Positions 32,430-41,769 of a stretch of 60,953 nt of DNA are shown piece after piece. Numbering within the stretch: the stretch's first letter is position 1; the number at the start of each line of letters is the position of its first letter. The position numbers and the translations under genes are program-made. Source of the stretch: DATKKG01 sp035543015. GTDB taxonomy: Archaea; Thermoproteota; Nitrososphaeria; Conexivisphaerales; DTJL01. The notes below the pieces were generated by a model. The model did no database searches. It saw nothing but the letters and a program-made list of their open reading frames with translations, and had not been told where the DNA came from. The stretch covers positions 1 to 60,953 of the forward strand of contig DATKKG010000035.1 in NCBI GenBank assembly GCA_035543015.1, read 5' to 3'.

Positions 32430-33580
32430 CCCGCCCGGAGAGCTTCGAGCAACGCGCTGACCGGCGCGTCCGTCTTCACACCCTGGCCGTCGACGCTGGA
32501 CCTCACGCCTGAGAAACCCTTCGACTCCAATCGGAGCGCGAGCTCCGTGGGGCTCACGCTCGCGATCCCAAGCCCGTCAGTGAAGTGGGGGATCTTGTAG
32601 TAGTACGGGGGGAAGCCCAGCTCATCCTTGGCGCGGGCGAAGAGAGGAAGGTAGCGCTTCATGGAGCGGCCGGATGCAAGCCCTACGAGTGAGTCGAGGA
32701 ATGCGCCGTCGTGGAGGTCGCTCAGCCACAAGGGCCCGGCAGCCTTCAGCTTCCCGCCGCAGGCGGGACAGAGCTCCCTTACAGCCGAGGCCGCCTCCCT
32801 GTGGCCGCATTTGAAGCAGTGGAGGATGTAGCCGATGGAGGCGAGGGAGGCGTTGGCGTCCGAGGCCGAGATGCGGACCCTGCAGTAGGCCCTGGCGTAG
32901 TGCTGGTCGGCGTGACAGAGTAGCGGATCGACCGCCATGTCGTACACCAGGGCCCTGTGAGCCACGAGGCCGACCAGGATCCTGAGCATCGACTCCCTGG
33001 AGTAATCGGTGCGGAGGGCCCGGGCGCCATACTTCCGGTAGGCCACGTCCGGGTAGAGGCCGCTCAGGACCGCTGTGTCCGTGGCCGTGACGGCGAGGAG
33101 GCCGCCGTCTGCGACGGCCCGGAGGGCGGATTCGACGAACGGGGCGGGCGTGCCGAAGGGGTCTATGTCGATGATGCCTGGGCGCGCATCGGGGGCGGCG
33201 AGGCCCGCGAGGAAGAGGTTGGCGTCGAGGGTGGAGAAGGCGATCCTTCCGGCGCAGCCGTTCACCTTGGCCGCCAGCTCGGCCGCCCGGATCGCCGTCG
33301 GGTTGAGGTCGTTGGCCATGATCGAAGACACGCCGGGGCATTCGACAGCGACCCTGAGCGACCTGGCGCCCACGCCTGAAAGGGGATCCGCGAACGTGGG
33401 TTGCGACGCCAGGCCCTCGGCGAAGGCTTCGAAGGCCAGCACGGAGATGTCCCTGACCGTCCTCCCCCTTGGGTTGAAGAAGGCGGGGGAGAGCTCAGGC
33501 GGCCCCTTGCCGAGGCTCGTGCTCGGCACCAGAAGCGAGGTCTTCCCCTCCCGGTAGGTGACGAAACCATCGAGGCTCAT
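32399..33580 (-). CDS. trm1: tRNA (guanine26-N2)-dimethyltransferase
   Basis: Trm1 dimethylates G26 of tRNA. The protein starts SLDGFVTYREGKTSLLVP and has FFNPRGRTVRDISV, the catalytic IIDIDPFGTPAPF, and a zinc-binding CxxC pair set (CFKCGH, CPACGG). Length 393. ATG 33580 is chosen for its GGAGGAG upstream and its ATGA overlap with the stop of nth. The 3' end overlaps convergent rlmE by 31 bp. Confidence 0.93.
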   Translation of the reverse strand: MSLDGFVTYREGKTSLLVPSTSLGKGPPELSPAFFNPRGRTVRDISVLAFEAFAEGLASQPTFADPLSGVGARSLRVAVECPGVSSIMANDLNPTAIRAAELAAKVNGCAGRIAFSTLDANLFLAGLAAPDARPGIIDIDPFGTPAPFVESALRAVADGGLLAVTATDTAVLSGLYPDVAYRKYGARALRTDYSRESMLRILVGLVAHRALVYDMAVDPLLCHADQHYARAYCRVRISASDANASLASIGYILHCFKCGHREAASAVRELCPACGGKLKAAGPLWLSDLHDGAFLDSLVGLASGRSMKRYLPLFARAKDELGFPPYYYKIPHFTDGLGIASVSPTELALRLESKGFSGVRSSVDGQGVKTDAPVSALLEALRAGQPSKPRPTK

Positions 33581-34260
33581 CTCTTCGATCTCCTCCTGAA
33601 TGAGGCGGCATAGTAGAGGCATGAGGCGCTGACCGGGCATGACTCGCACCGAGGCCTCTGGGCCTTGCAGACCCTGCGGCCGTGGAGGATCAGCGCGACG
33701 TGGCCCTGGAGACGCTTCCCCGGGGGGATGACGGCCTCGAGACGCGACCTGACCTCCTCGTAGGTGGCCTCCCTGCTGGCATAGCCCATCCTCTTCGAGA
33801 CCCTGTTGACGTGAGTGTCCACGGGTACGACGTCCCTCCCGAGCGAGAAATCGAGAACGATGTCCCTGGTCTTGGGCCCCACGCCCTTGAAATCGGAGAG
33901 CGCCGCCCTGACCCCTTCGTCGTCGAGCTTCGAAAGGAACGAGAGGCCGCCGGGGTAGCGGGAGAGCACCCCTTTCGCGACCTCCCTGATGCGGACGGCC
34001 TTGACGTTGTAGAGGCCCCCGACCCTTATGGCGTCCCCGATGGCGCCGACGTCCGCCCTCGAAAGCTCCTCCGCGGAGACCCCTACGCTCTTCCTGAGCG
34101 ACTCGAAGGCCCTGCCGCTGTTGACGTCGTTTGTGTTCTGGGACAGGATGGTCCGGACGAGGACCTCGAACGGCCTACCCCTTGGGTCCGGGCGGCCCAC
34201 CTTGTAGAGCCGGATGAGGGTCTCTATCTCTCTCCAGCCGGGGGCACTCAACGCAGCCAT
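33577..34260 (-). CDS. nth: Endonuclease III-type DNA glycosylase/AP lyase
   Basis: This base-excision repair enzyme removes oxidised pyrimidines. It carries LVRTILSQNTND, the helix-hairpin-helix FKGVGPKTRDIVL with the catalytic Lys, the Asp in VPVDTHVNRV, and an FeS motif C-x6-C-x2-C-x5-C (CKAQRPRCESCPVSASC). Length 227. ATG 34260 lies close behind a TATA-like sequence shared with the divergent THEP1 gene (34264-34272). It is coupled to trm1. Confidence 0.93.
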   Translation of the reverse strand: MAALSAPGWREIETLIRLYKVGRPDPRGRPFEVLVRTILSQNTNDVNSGRAFESLRKSVGVSAEELSRADVGAIGDAIRVGGLYNVKAVRIREVAKGVLSRYPGGLSFLSKLDDEGVRAALSDFKGVGPKTRDIVLDFSLGRDVVPVDTHVNRVSKRMGYASREATYEEVRSRLEAVIPPGKRLQGHVALILHGRRVCKAQRPRCESCPVSASCLYYAASFRRRSKR

Positions 34261-34296
34261 CAAGTTAAATAACGCCTGATATAATCCTTGTCGGTT

Positions 34297-34863
34297 TTGG
34301 CGGCCAATGAGACGATCACTAGGCTGGTCCTGCTGACCGGCCGGCCCGGCTCGGGAAAGACCACCGTGGTGTCGAAGGTCGTGCTCCGGCTGCGCACCGA
34401 CGGGCTGTCCGTGGGAGGGGTCCTGTCCAAGGAGAGGCGCTCTCATGGCACCAGGGTCGGCTTCGAGATGGTGGACCTCTCTACCGGCGGTCATGAGACC
34501 CTGGCCGGGACGACATCTGAGGGCCCCAGGATGGGGCGCTACAGGGTCAACCTGAAGGGTCTCGCCGAGTTCGCTGCCCCTGCTTTGACGAGGGCGCTGT
34601 CGGAGGGAGACGTGGTCGTGTGCGACGAGCTGGGACCGATGGAGCTCATCAGTCCGGAGTTCCGCAGGGCTGCCGAGGGCCTGCTGTCCAGCGACAGGCC
34701 CTGTTTGGTTGTTGTCCATGGCGAGATGGCCGACCCGCTCCTTGAGAGGATCAAGGCGGCGCCGGACGCCCAGCTCCTCGAAGTGACGGACCAGACGCGC
34801 GACTCCCTGCCCGACACCGTCTACCTGGACATCAAGAGATGGATGAGGAGGGCCCACGCTTGA
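34297..34863 (+). CDS. THEP1-type nucleoside triphosphatase
   Basis: Walker A is LLTGRPGSGKTTVV, then GGVLSKERRSHGTRVGFEMV and a Walker B-like VVCDELGPMEL. This matches archaeal THEP1, a P-loop NTPase of uncertain role. The start may be TTG 34297 (MAANET) or TTG 34288; a TATA-like GTTAAATA at 34264-34271 predicts initiation near 34294. It overlaps rnhB by 4 bp. Confidence 0.85.
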   Translation: MAANETITRLVLLTGRPGSGKTTVVSKVVLRLRTDGLSVGGVLSKERRSHGTRVGFEMVDLSTGGHETLAGTTSEGPRMGRYRVNLKGLAEFAAPALTRALSEGDVVVCDELGPMELISPEFRRAAEGLLSSDRPCLVVVHGEMADPLLERIKAAPDAQLLEVTDQTRDSLPDTVYLDIKRWMRRAHA

Positions 34864-35537
34864 AGGACCGCCTCATCATCGGCACCGACGACGCCGGAAG
34901 GGGTTGCATAATCGGACCCCTCTGCATCGGTGGCGTTTCGGCGCCGGCGAGCATGGAGGAGAGGTTCAAGGAGATGGGCGTCAAGGACTCCAAGCTCCTC
35001 ACGCCCCAGTCCAGGGAGACGCTCTACGGGGGGATCAAGGAGATAGTCCCGGCCTCCGTCGTCCTCAAGATCCCGCCGAGGGAAGTGGACGAGTACGTCC
35101 GTCACCGGAAGAAGCACACTAAGCTGAACTACCTCGAAGCCATCTACATGGCGAGAGTCATCAACGAGCTGGAGGGGGAGATAGCGTACGTCGACGCGTC
35201 CGACACGAACGTCGAGAGGTACGCCGAGCAGATTGAGGGCCACCTCACTCGGAAGGTCAAGCTGGTCTCCACGCACTTCGCCGACAGGATCTTCCCCGTC
35301 GTCTCCGCGGCCAGCATACTTGCGAAGGTCGAGCGGGACAGGGAGATCGCCGCGCTCGAGAAGGTCCACGGCGACTTCGGGTCAGGCTATCCGAGCGACC
35401 CCCGAACCATCGAGTTCCTCGAGAGATGGATGGAGAAGCACGGCGAGGCACCGCCATTCTCAAGGCTCACGTGGAAGACGTGGAAGAGGATCGACCCCGG
35501 CGAAGACCGAGCTCTCCAGGGGCGCCTGGACTCCTAG
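34860..35537 (+). CDS. rnhB: Ribonuclease HII
   Basis: The enzyme cuts RNA in RNA/DNA hybrids. Active-site Asp residues lie in IIGTDDAGRGCIIGPL, YVDASDTN and the ASILAKVERDRE region. The length of about 225 is normal. TTG 34860 overlaps the THEP1 stop and has GAGGAGGG 7 nt upstream; ATG 34839 is an alternative. Confidence 0.93.
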   Translation: MKDRLIIGTDDAGRGCIIGPLCIGGVSAPASMEERFKEMGVKDSKLLTPQSRETLYGGIKEIVPASVVLKIPPREVDEYVRHRKKHTKLNYLEAIYMARVINELEGEIAYVDASDTNVERYAEQIEGHLTRKVKLVSTHFADRIFPVVSAASILAKVERDREIAALEKVHGDFGSGYPSDPRTIEFLERWMEKHGEAPPFSRLTWKTWKRIDPGEDRALQGRLDS

Positions 35538-35607
35538 AAGCAGCTAGGCTGCCAGCCTCATGACGGACGACGTGCGACGCCCGATCCGCGAAGGGCGGCC
35601 CGCGGTC

Positions 35608-36681
35608 CTAGCGGTCCCTCTTGCCCTCGACGAACTCAAGGAAGACCTTCTTGGCTTCTTCGTAAGGCATCTGGATGGGCGGATGCTTGAAGCAGTACGA
35701 AGAAACGCTGATCAGCGGCCCCTTCACACCCCTGTCGAGCGCGAGCTTGGTCCCCCTGATCGCGTCGATCATGACGCCGCCGCTGTCGGGGGCGTCCACG
35801 ACGTGCAGCTTCGTCTCTATGGTGACCGGGGTGTTCCCGAAGTAGCGGCCCTTCAACCATATGTAGCAGACCTTGTCGTTGTTGAGGAACTTGACATAGT
35901 CGCTGGGGCCGATCCTGGTGGGGACAGGGTACGGTGTCATCGCCCTGACGGCGGAGGTCTTGCTCTCCCTCTTGTCGACGAGGCGGCTCTCCTCCAGCAT
36001 GTTCAGGAAGTCGGCGTCGCCGCCGATGTTCAGCTGGTAGGTCTCGTCGACCCTGACCCCCCTTTCGTGCATCAGGCGCACCATGGACTTGTGGAGGACC
36101 GTAGCGCCCAGCTGGCTCATGACGTCGTCGCCGGCGACCGGCAGCCCCCTCTCATGGAACTTTTGGGACCATTCGGGGTTGGAGGCTATGAAGACGGGCA
36201 TGGCGTTGATGAAAGCGACGCCAGCCTTCATGGCTTCGGTGGCGTAGAAGTGGACGGCCTTCGTGCTTCCGACCGGGAGGTAGTTGACCAGTATGTCGGC
36301 GCCGGACTCCTTGATCACCGAGGCCACGTCGGCCTCCGGGCCCTCCGCCACCGGGACGACCTTGGACAGGTACTTGCCGAGCCCGTCCAGCACGTGGCCC
36401 TTCAGGACCTCGACGCCCATCTTGGGAACGTCGTCGATCTTCGGCGTGTTGTTCAGGCCGCTGAAGATTGCCTTGCTCAGGTCCTTGCCGACCTTCCTCT
36501 TGTCGACGTCGAAGGCCGCAACGAATTCGATGTCGTTGGGCGTGATCCCTCCGAGGTCGTAGGCCGCCAGGCCTATGACGTCTTCAGGTTTCGAGCGGGA
36601 GTAATAGTGGATCCCCTGTATGAGGGCGGAGGCGCAGTTGCCAACTCCGGCCACGGCTACGCGCACTTTGGCCTTGGGCAT
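35608..36681 (-). CDS. ino1: myo-Inositol-1-phosphate synthase
   Basis: It converts glucose-6-phosphate to inositol-1-phosphate, used for archaeal phospholipids and solutes. It has the NAD-binding GVGNCASALIQGI, NYLPVGS, NAMPVFIAS, GDDVMSQLGAT and the C-terminal YEEAKKVFLEF. The 357-residue length fits archaeal and actinobacterial forms. A 16-bp palindrome at 36686-36701 lies between the TATA box and the ATG. Confidence 0.95.
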   Translation of the reverse strand: MPKAKVRVAVAGVGNCASALIQGIHYYSRSKPEDVIGLAAYDLGGITPNDIEFVAAFDVDKRKVGKDLSKAIFSGLNNTPKIDDVPKMGVEVLKGHVLDGLGKYLSKVVPVAEGPEADVASVIKESGADILVNYLPVGSTKAVHFYATEAMKAGVAFINAMPVFIASNPEWSQKFHERGLPVAGDDVMSQLGATVLHKSMVRLMHERGVRVDETYQLNIGGDADFLNMLEESRLVDKRESKTSAVRAMTPYPVPTRIGPSDYVKFLNNDKVCYIWLKGRYFGNTPVTIETKLHVVDAPDSGGVMIDAIRGTKLALDRGVKGPLISVSSYCFKHPPIQMPYEEAKKVFLEFVEGKRDR

Positions 36682-36685
36682 GGGT

Positions 36686-36701
36686 TTTTACGACCGTAAA
36701 A
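36686..36701. promoter_or_regulatory. Palindromic operator candidate at the ino1 start
   Basis: TTTTACGACCGTAAAA has perfect 7-bp arms around a 2-nt centre. It ends 5 nt before the ATG and overlaps the transcription start predicted from the TATA-like TTAAAAA at about 36708, as a repressor site would. Confidence 0.5.
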
Positions 36702-36726
36702 GCCGCGTTAAAAACGTATCGAGGAG

Positions 36727-37389
36727 CTACAGGGAGTCTGACGTGAGATGTATGATCTTGGCGTAGTAGAAGCCGTGCTCGGCGGTCTTCGAAGTGAACG
36801 ACCAATCCGTGGCCTTTGAGGGGTCGAACCTGACGAAAGGATGGGCGGGCTCCTTGTCGAGCTTCATGTAGAAATAGAAGTCCGAGCCCTCGAAGTCGCC
36901 CATGTGGACGAAGGTCCCCAGGTGCAGCTCGCCGCCGGACCTGGAGAGATACAGAGGGGCGTAGGATTCGTCCATGATGTACCTGTAGGCGCTGAGCTTG
37001 AGAAGCGAGTTCACGTCACCTAGCTCCACCCTCTCCACGTCCGAGTCGACCTGGCCGTCGGCTTCAATCGCGTCGGAGAAGGCGGCAGGGGTCTCCTTGA
37101 GCGTGAGCACGGGGGAATGGAGGTACTGCGTCAAGGTGGCGTCGTCGGAGAAGGAGGCCTCCTCAAGATCGCCGTCGAGGCGGTACCTCACGTAGGGCTT
37201 GAACGAGCCGACGATGGCGTAGAAGAAGATGGGCGCCTCTCCTAGCTGCTCGGCGTGGACCGCCAAGGCGAACCTTCCGTCGGCAAGGGGCATGGCGAAC
37301 AGGGGCCTGGGGATCCTCTCGAAGGCGCAGGAGAGCCTGGCAAGGTCCTTCAGCGACTCCAGCTCCCTGAATATCGGTGGCTCCTTCAT
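36727..37389 (-). CDS. Hypothetical protein, unknown family
   Basis: The 220-residue soluble protein is rich in aromatics and short strands (FALAVHAEQLG, PIFFYAIVGSFKPYVRYRL, SDFYFYMKLDKEPAHPFVRF). ATG 37389 is chosen because a TATA-like GTTAAATAAC lies at about 37425. No motif identifies a function. Confidence 0.6.
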   Translation of the reverse strand: MKEPPIFRELESLKDLARLSCAFERIPRPLFAMPLADGRFALAVHAEQLGEAPIFFYAIVGSFKPYVRYRLDGDLEEASFSDDATLTQYLHSPVLTLKETPAAFSDAIEADGQVDSDVERVELGDVNSLLKLSAYRYIMDESYAPLYLSRSGGELHLGTFVHMGDFEGSDFYFYMKLDKEPAHPFVRFDPSKATDWSFTSKTAEHGFYYAKIIHLTSDSL

Positions 37390-37494
37390 GTGTGATTCAT
37401 TGAGAAGCCCAGACGGGTGGTTATTTAACGTATCTCGGGAGCTCGCTTCGTCGTCCGGCAAGATTAAAGGCGAGGATTCCGGAGAACGAGAGCG

Positions 37495-37887
37495 ATGTCG
37501 TCCCCGGCGCGAGGGCTGGCCGAGCCCACAGAGGGAATCGTCGCGGCATGCGCTGACGACGCGATAAGGGCGACCGAGGCTATACGGGGGGTCTCCGTGG
37601 GACTCTCGGATACCCCGGGCGTCAGAGAGGCCTACCTGGAGGCCGAGCGGCTGGTCTTCCTACTCAAGATCGCGTCCAAGGAGGAGGGAGCTCCGCCGTA
37701 CGACTCCTCTCTGGAGAAGCTGGGCAGGTCTGAGCTAGTGACGAAGATGGCGGAGAACTTGGCTGGGGCCAAGGAGCAGCTGCCCCGTGACAAGCGCGCT
37801 GCGCTGCGCCTCGCCAGGGTGGCGCGGGACTGCGGAGCGACGGTCCTGCACTCCCTTAACCTGGAGGCCAGGAGGAGGAGAAGGTGA
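37495..37887 (+). CDS. Hypothetical helical protein
   Basis: The 130-residue all-helical protein overlaps the start of the AIR-synthase-like gene by 4 bp and is probably translated with it. It ends in a basic stretch (ARRRRR). No motif is recognised. Confidence 0.6.
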   Translation: MSSPARGLAEPTEGIVAACADDAIRATEAIRGVSVGLSDTPGVREAYLEAERLVFLLKIASKEEGAPPYDSSLEKLGRSELVTKMAENLAGAKEQLPRDKRAALRLARVARDCGATVLHSLNLEARRRRR

Positions 37888-38891
37888 GGCTCGGCAAGCT
37901 CGACAGGGTGACCCTCGAGAGGACGGTGCTGAGGCACTTCAGGAAGACCCGGAAGGAGCTCCTCCTGGGTCCCGAGTTCGGCGTCGACGTCGCGGTCATC
38001 AAGGAGCCCTGGGGTTACATGATCACGTCCACCGACCCGATTACGGGCGAGGTTGAGGACATCGGCTGGTATTCGGTGCACGTTTCCTGCAACGACGTGG
38101 CGACGAGCGGGAACAGGCCCGAGTTCGTCGAAACCGTGGTCATGGTGGGCGAGGACGAAGGAGACGACAGGCTGGAGGCGATATCGAAGGGGATCGAAAG
38201 GGCCGCGAGGAAGGTGGGCGCGGACGTGGTTGGGGGGCATACGGAGAGGACGCCGGGCCTCGACCATAGCATAGTCGTGACCACTGCCTTCGCCTTCGCC
38301 AATTCGTATGTGACCGCCGCAGGGGCCAAGGAGGGAGATGCGATGGTCATCACCAAATCTGCGGGGATCGAGGGGACCTCGATCCTGGCTTCGGCCTTCG
38401 AGGACAGGCTGCGCGGGCTCAGCAAGAGGACGCTTGCGGAGGGCAGGGGCCTCCGCAGGTTCATCAGCGTCGTCGACGAAGCGGAGGCTGCGTTCAGAAC
38501 GGGAGGGGTTCACGCCATGCACGACCCTACCGAGGGTGGCGTGCTCGGCGGCCTCTACGAGATGGGGGCCGGATCCGGGCTGGGCTTCCGCGTCGAAGAG
38601 GCGAAGATACCCCTGGCCCGGAGCACGAAGGAAATCTGCGGGAAGCTGGGCGTTGACCCCCTGCGTCTCATCGCGTCGGGCTCGATGCTCATGGCGGTCG
38701 CACCGGAGAAACTGGGGGCCGTGTTGGCAGCGGTCGAGGGCGTCGGGGTCGAGGCGACGGTCATCGGGAGATTCGGAGGAAGGGGCAGTTCCCTCATCAG
38801 GAGCGGTGGGACAATCGAAAGGGTGGGAGAGACCCTCTTGGATGAGCTCTGGAGGATGACGGACTCGGTTCAGCGGCCGAAGCGGCGCTGA
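37884..38891 (+). CDS. AIR-synthase-like (PurM/HypE/ThiL superfamily) protein
   Basis: The 335-residue protein has the superfamily layout: an N-terminal ATP-binding half with GVDVAVIKEPWGYMITSTDP, SVHVSCNDVATSGNRP and DVVGGHTERTPGL, and a C-terminal half with AMHDPTEGGVLGGLYEM. Members phosphorylate or activate small molecules. The exact substrate is unknown. It overlaps uppS by 22 bp at convergent ends. Confidence 0.8.
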   Translation: MRLGKLDRVTLERTVLRHFRKTRKELLLGPEFGVDVAVIKEPWGYMITSTDPITGEVEDIGWYSVHVSCNDVATSGNRPEFVETVVMVGEDEGDDRLEAISKGIERAARKVGADVVGGHTERTPGLDHSIVVTTAFAFANSYVTAAGAKEGDAMVITKSAGIEGTSILASAFEDRLRGLSKRTLAEGRGLRRFISVVDEAEAAFRTGGVHAMHDPTEGGVLGGLYEMGAGSGLGFRVEEAKIPLARSTKEICGKLGVDPLRLIASGSMLMAVAPEKLGAVLAAVEGVGVEATVIGRFGGRGSSLIRSGGTIERVGETLLDELWRMTDSVQRPKRR

Positions 38892-39667
38892 CGGCTCTGG
38901 TAGGTCCTCACAGCCCTCAGGAAGTCGAGCTTCCTGAAGCCGGGCCAGTAGACGTCCATGAAGACGAGCTCGCTGTAGGCCGACTGCCAGAGAAGGAAGC
39001 CGCTCAGCCTGATCTCCCCCGACGTCCTTATGATGAGGTCGGGGTCGGGGTCGGGGAGGTCTGAGGTGAAGAGGTACCGCGCGAAGGTCCCTTCGTCGAT
39101 GTTCTGAGGCGGAAGTGACCCCTTCTCCACGTCCTTGGCCAGCCTCTTCACAGCGTCCACAATCTCCATCCTGCCCCCGTAGGCTATGGCGATGTTGAGG
39201 TAGAGGGAGTCGTACTTGGCCGACATCCTCTCCAGCTCGATGACCTTGTCCCTTATGCCCTGGGGCACCAGGGAGAGGTCGCCGAGGCCCTTCACCCTCA
39301 CCCCGTGCTTCTGGATCGAGCCGTCCGTGAGAAGCTTCGTCAGCTTCTCGTCGATGACCTTGAAGATGACCTCCAGTTCCTCCTTGGGGCGGGTGAGGTT
39401 CTCGGTCGACAGCGCGTAGATTGTCAGCGCCTTCACACCGTACTCGAGGCACCAGTCCATGAGGTTCTCGACCTTGTCCGCCCCGAACGAGTATCCCATC
39501 CACTTCGGGTAGTCGTTCGCCTGGGCCCAGCGGCGGTTGCCATCCAGGATGACCCCTATGTGGCGCGGCATGGGGCCTCCGCTCACTTCGTCGGACAGCC
39601 TCCAGGTGTATACCCTGTAGACCCCGATGTCCCTCAGGAAGACGTCCAGGAGGCCTTCAGCTTTCAT
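38870..39667 (-). CDS. uppS: cis-Prenyltransferase (undecaprenyl/polyprenyl diphosphate synthase)
   Basis: It builds the polyprenyl diphosphate lipid carrier for glycosylation. Signature motifs are HIGVILDGNRRWA (catalytic Asp), YALSTENLTRP, LNIAIAYGGR, and IIRTSGEIRLSGFLLWQ. The 265-residue length is normal. It overlaps the DUF373 gene by 11 bp. Confidence 0.95.
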   Translation of the reverse strand: MKAEGLLDVFLRDIGVYRVYTWRLSDEVSGGPMPRHIGVILDGNRRWAQANDYPKWMGYSFGADKVENLMDWCLEYGVKALTIYALSTENLTRPKEELEVIFKVIDEKLTKLLTDGSIQKHGVRVKGLGDLSLVPQGIRDKVIELERMSAKYDSLYLNIAIAYGGRMEIVDAVKRLAKDVEKGSLPPQNIDEGTFARYLFTSDLPDPDPDLIIRTSGEIRLSGFLLWQSAYSELVFMDVYWPGFRKLDFLRAVRTYQSRQRRFGR

Positions 39668-40778
39668 CGCGGCTCAGCGACCGCCTTCCCTGGTAGGACT
39701 GATATGCAAAGTAGACTACGACCAGAAGGACTGCTAGCCCCGCGTAGACGACGATAATAAAGTTGAGGGTGATGGCTGAGCTCGGGTTGATCAGTGTCTC
39801 GGCCATGAAGGCGACGGGGATGTAGAGGAGGGCGAGGCTCGTCAGCGCGATTATGTCCCTGGCGATCTTGGCGCTCTTCCTCATGCCGTGGTAAACCATC
39901 GCGACGACGATGTTCGTGGCTATGGCGATCCATACCAGGAGCTCGGCCTTGAGTATGAAGGTGCCCGCGAAGACGCCGAGGTAGTCCCAGACCTTGGAGG
40001 GAGTCTTCAGGTAGTCCGCGAACTGGGGAAGGGCCGTTACGGCCGTGTAGGCCTGAACCGAGGCGACTATGATCAGTATCAGCGAGATTATGAAGGCGAA
40101 CAGCCTCGGATAGAAGTAGGTCCTCCGGCGCGTCTCAATTATCGCCTTGTCCAGGTCGAATGCGCGAATGAGGAAGGAGATGCCCAGGACGAAGGCGATG
40201 CCGTAGCCGTAGTAGGGGGTCAGACCAGCTGCCGCCACCCCCACGTATAGGAGAAGGAGGGCGCCGGGAACCCCGAGGAAGAACTTCGAGTACCTCGGGT
40301 CGTAGATGAGCATCTTGAGGTACCTGCCCAGCACTTCGTACGTCTCCTCCACGCTGGCGCTGTGCTTGATGACGATCCTCTTTATGCTGACGATGGGCAC
40401 GATCGACTCAAGAACCGGGGCGATCTTCTCGTCCTCCACCCCGTCGGAGACCAGGACGAGGCCGTCCGGCTTTGAGGTGGCGATGGCGACGGTCGCCTCC
40501 CTCCTCACCTTCTGGTCCGCGTCAAATCCGCTGTTCGGGGTCCCCGCCAGCACTGCGATGGCGCAGTCGTACCCCTTCGAGATGAGCTCGTCATACATCT
40601 TCACGGTGGCGAAGATGGCGTTCGCGTCGGCCTCCTCCGGGTCGGCGAGGCACAGCTTGGAGGCGGCGTCGAGGCACTGCTGGCGTCCCATTATGGGGGT
40701 CTCTAGGCCGGTCTTGACGCCGACGTCGTCGTCTCGGTCGACGTTGACAACCAGGAGACGCCCTTGGAGGGACTCCAA
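39657..40778 (-). CDS. DUF373 membrane protein
   Basis: The first about 170 residues form a soluble domain (LLVVNVDRDDDVGVKTGLET, GRQQCLDAASKLCLADPEEA) typical of archaeal DUF373. Six or so hydrophobic segments follow (about 175-365). The function of the family is unknown. It is probably co-transcribed with uppS, which hints at a link to lipid or surface synthesis. Confidence 0.85.
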   Translation of the reverse strand: MESLQGRLLVVNVDRDDDVGVKTGLETPIMGRQQCLDAASKLCLADPEEADANAIFATVKMYDELISKGYDCAIAVLAGTPNSGFDADQKVRREATVAIATSKPDGLVLVSDGVEDEKIAPVLESIVPIVSIKRIVIKHSASVEETYEVLGRYLKMLIYDPRYSKFFLGVPGALLLLYVGVAAAGLTPYYGYGIAFVLGISFLIRAFDLDKAIIETRRRTYFYPRLFAFIISLILIIVASVQAYTAVTALPQFADYLKTPSKVWDYLGVFAGTFILKAELLVWIAIATNIVVAMVYHGMRKSAKIARDIIALTSLALLYIPVAFMAETLINPSSAITLNFIIVVYAGLAVLLVVVYFAYQSYQGRRSLSRDES

Positions 40779-40847
40779 TGCTAGTTAATCGTCAGGAGAA
40801 GCGCCGATTTAAGTCAATCTGGACGAATGCTCTATTCAGTTGCCCGA

Positions 40848-41696
40848 CTACGACAGGTCCTCGTCGTAGAGGACACGCAGCTCGTCGAACGTGAGGGACT
40901 TCCCGCTCTTCATCTTGGCCAGGGCGTCGTTCCTCGCCTTCTCGAAGATGATCCTGTCCACGTCGGCGCGGGCCTTGCTGGACAGCACCTTCTGGCTGGC
41001 CCTCGTCTTTGCCAGCTCCTCCTTGGCCTGGACGATCTTGGCGTCCACTTCGCTCAGGGTCCTCTCGAGCTCGATGATGTCGACGTCGACGGCCCTAAGC
41101 TCGTCCGAGACCTGCTTCCTGGCCTCGATATAGTTCCTGATCTTCTGCCTCTTCTCCTTGAGCGCCCTGACGACCTCCTCCCTTTCGGCCTTCGTCTCCA
41201 TCATCTTCGAGGAGTTCTCGTCCAGCTCGGACTCGAGCTTGTAGGCCTCCTCACGGAGGTTGAAGGCCTTCTTCCATACCGAGACGGACTTCGCCAGCTC
41301 CCTCACCTTGGCCAGCACTTCCTGCTCCTGAGTCCTGGTGAGAGGTTGGGTCTGGAGGCGCCACTCCAGCTTCTTCAGCTCCTCGGCGAGCCCCTCCCCC
41401 TTCCTGAGCATCTGCGGCTCCACGCCTTTCATCTTTTCGTCGACAGCCCTCAGCTTGGTCCTGTCGGCCCGGAGCTTCTCGGCGAGGCCCTGCCGGAGGT
41501 CGTTCAGCTCCTTCATCTTCGCCTGGAACAGCTTGTGCTGGTCGTTCTCCACGTCCAGCTTCTGAGTGAGAGAGAGAATCTCGTTCTTGAGTTCCGCGCG
41601 GCGTGTCCTGATCTTCTTGAGCTGCTCGATGATGCCTTTGTGTTGGGTGAACAGCTGCTCCAACTTGGAGATGTGGTTATCCTCCGACATGCCCAC
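40848..41696 (-). CDS. COG1340-like archaeal coiled-coil protein
   Basis: The 282-residue protein is nearly all coiled coil (about 10-250, with many KxExL heptads) and ends in a short globular tail (SGKSLTFDELRVLYDEDL). Such proteins are widespread in archaea with unproved scaffold roles. The start may be M1 or M3 (41690). Confidence 0.75.
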   Translation of the reverse strand: MGMSEDNHISKLEQLFTQHKGIIEQLKKIRTRRAELKNEILSLTQKLDVENDQHKLFQAKMKELNDLRQGLAEKLRADRTKLRAVDEKMKGVEPQMLRKGEGLAEELKKLEWRLQTQPLTRTQEQEVLAKVRELAKSVSVWKKAFNLREEAYKLESELDENSSKMMETKAEREEVVRALKEKRQKIRNYIEARKQVSDELRAVDVDIIELERTLSEVDAKIVQAKEELAKTRASQKVLSSKARADVDRIIFEKARNDALAKMKSGKSLTFDELRVLYDEDLS

Positions 41697-41769
41697 TCCT
41701 CGCCCTGTATTGGAGGTCTGATATAAGCAAGGCTATTGTAAAAAGGGTATAGACCTCATGATGAGGCGC

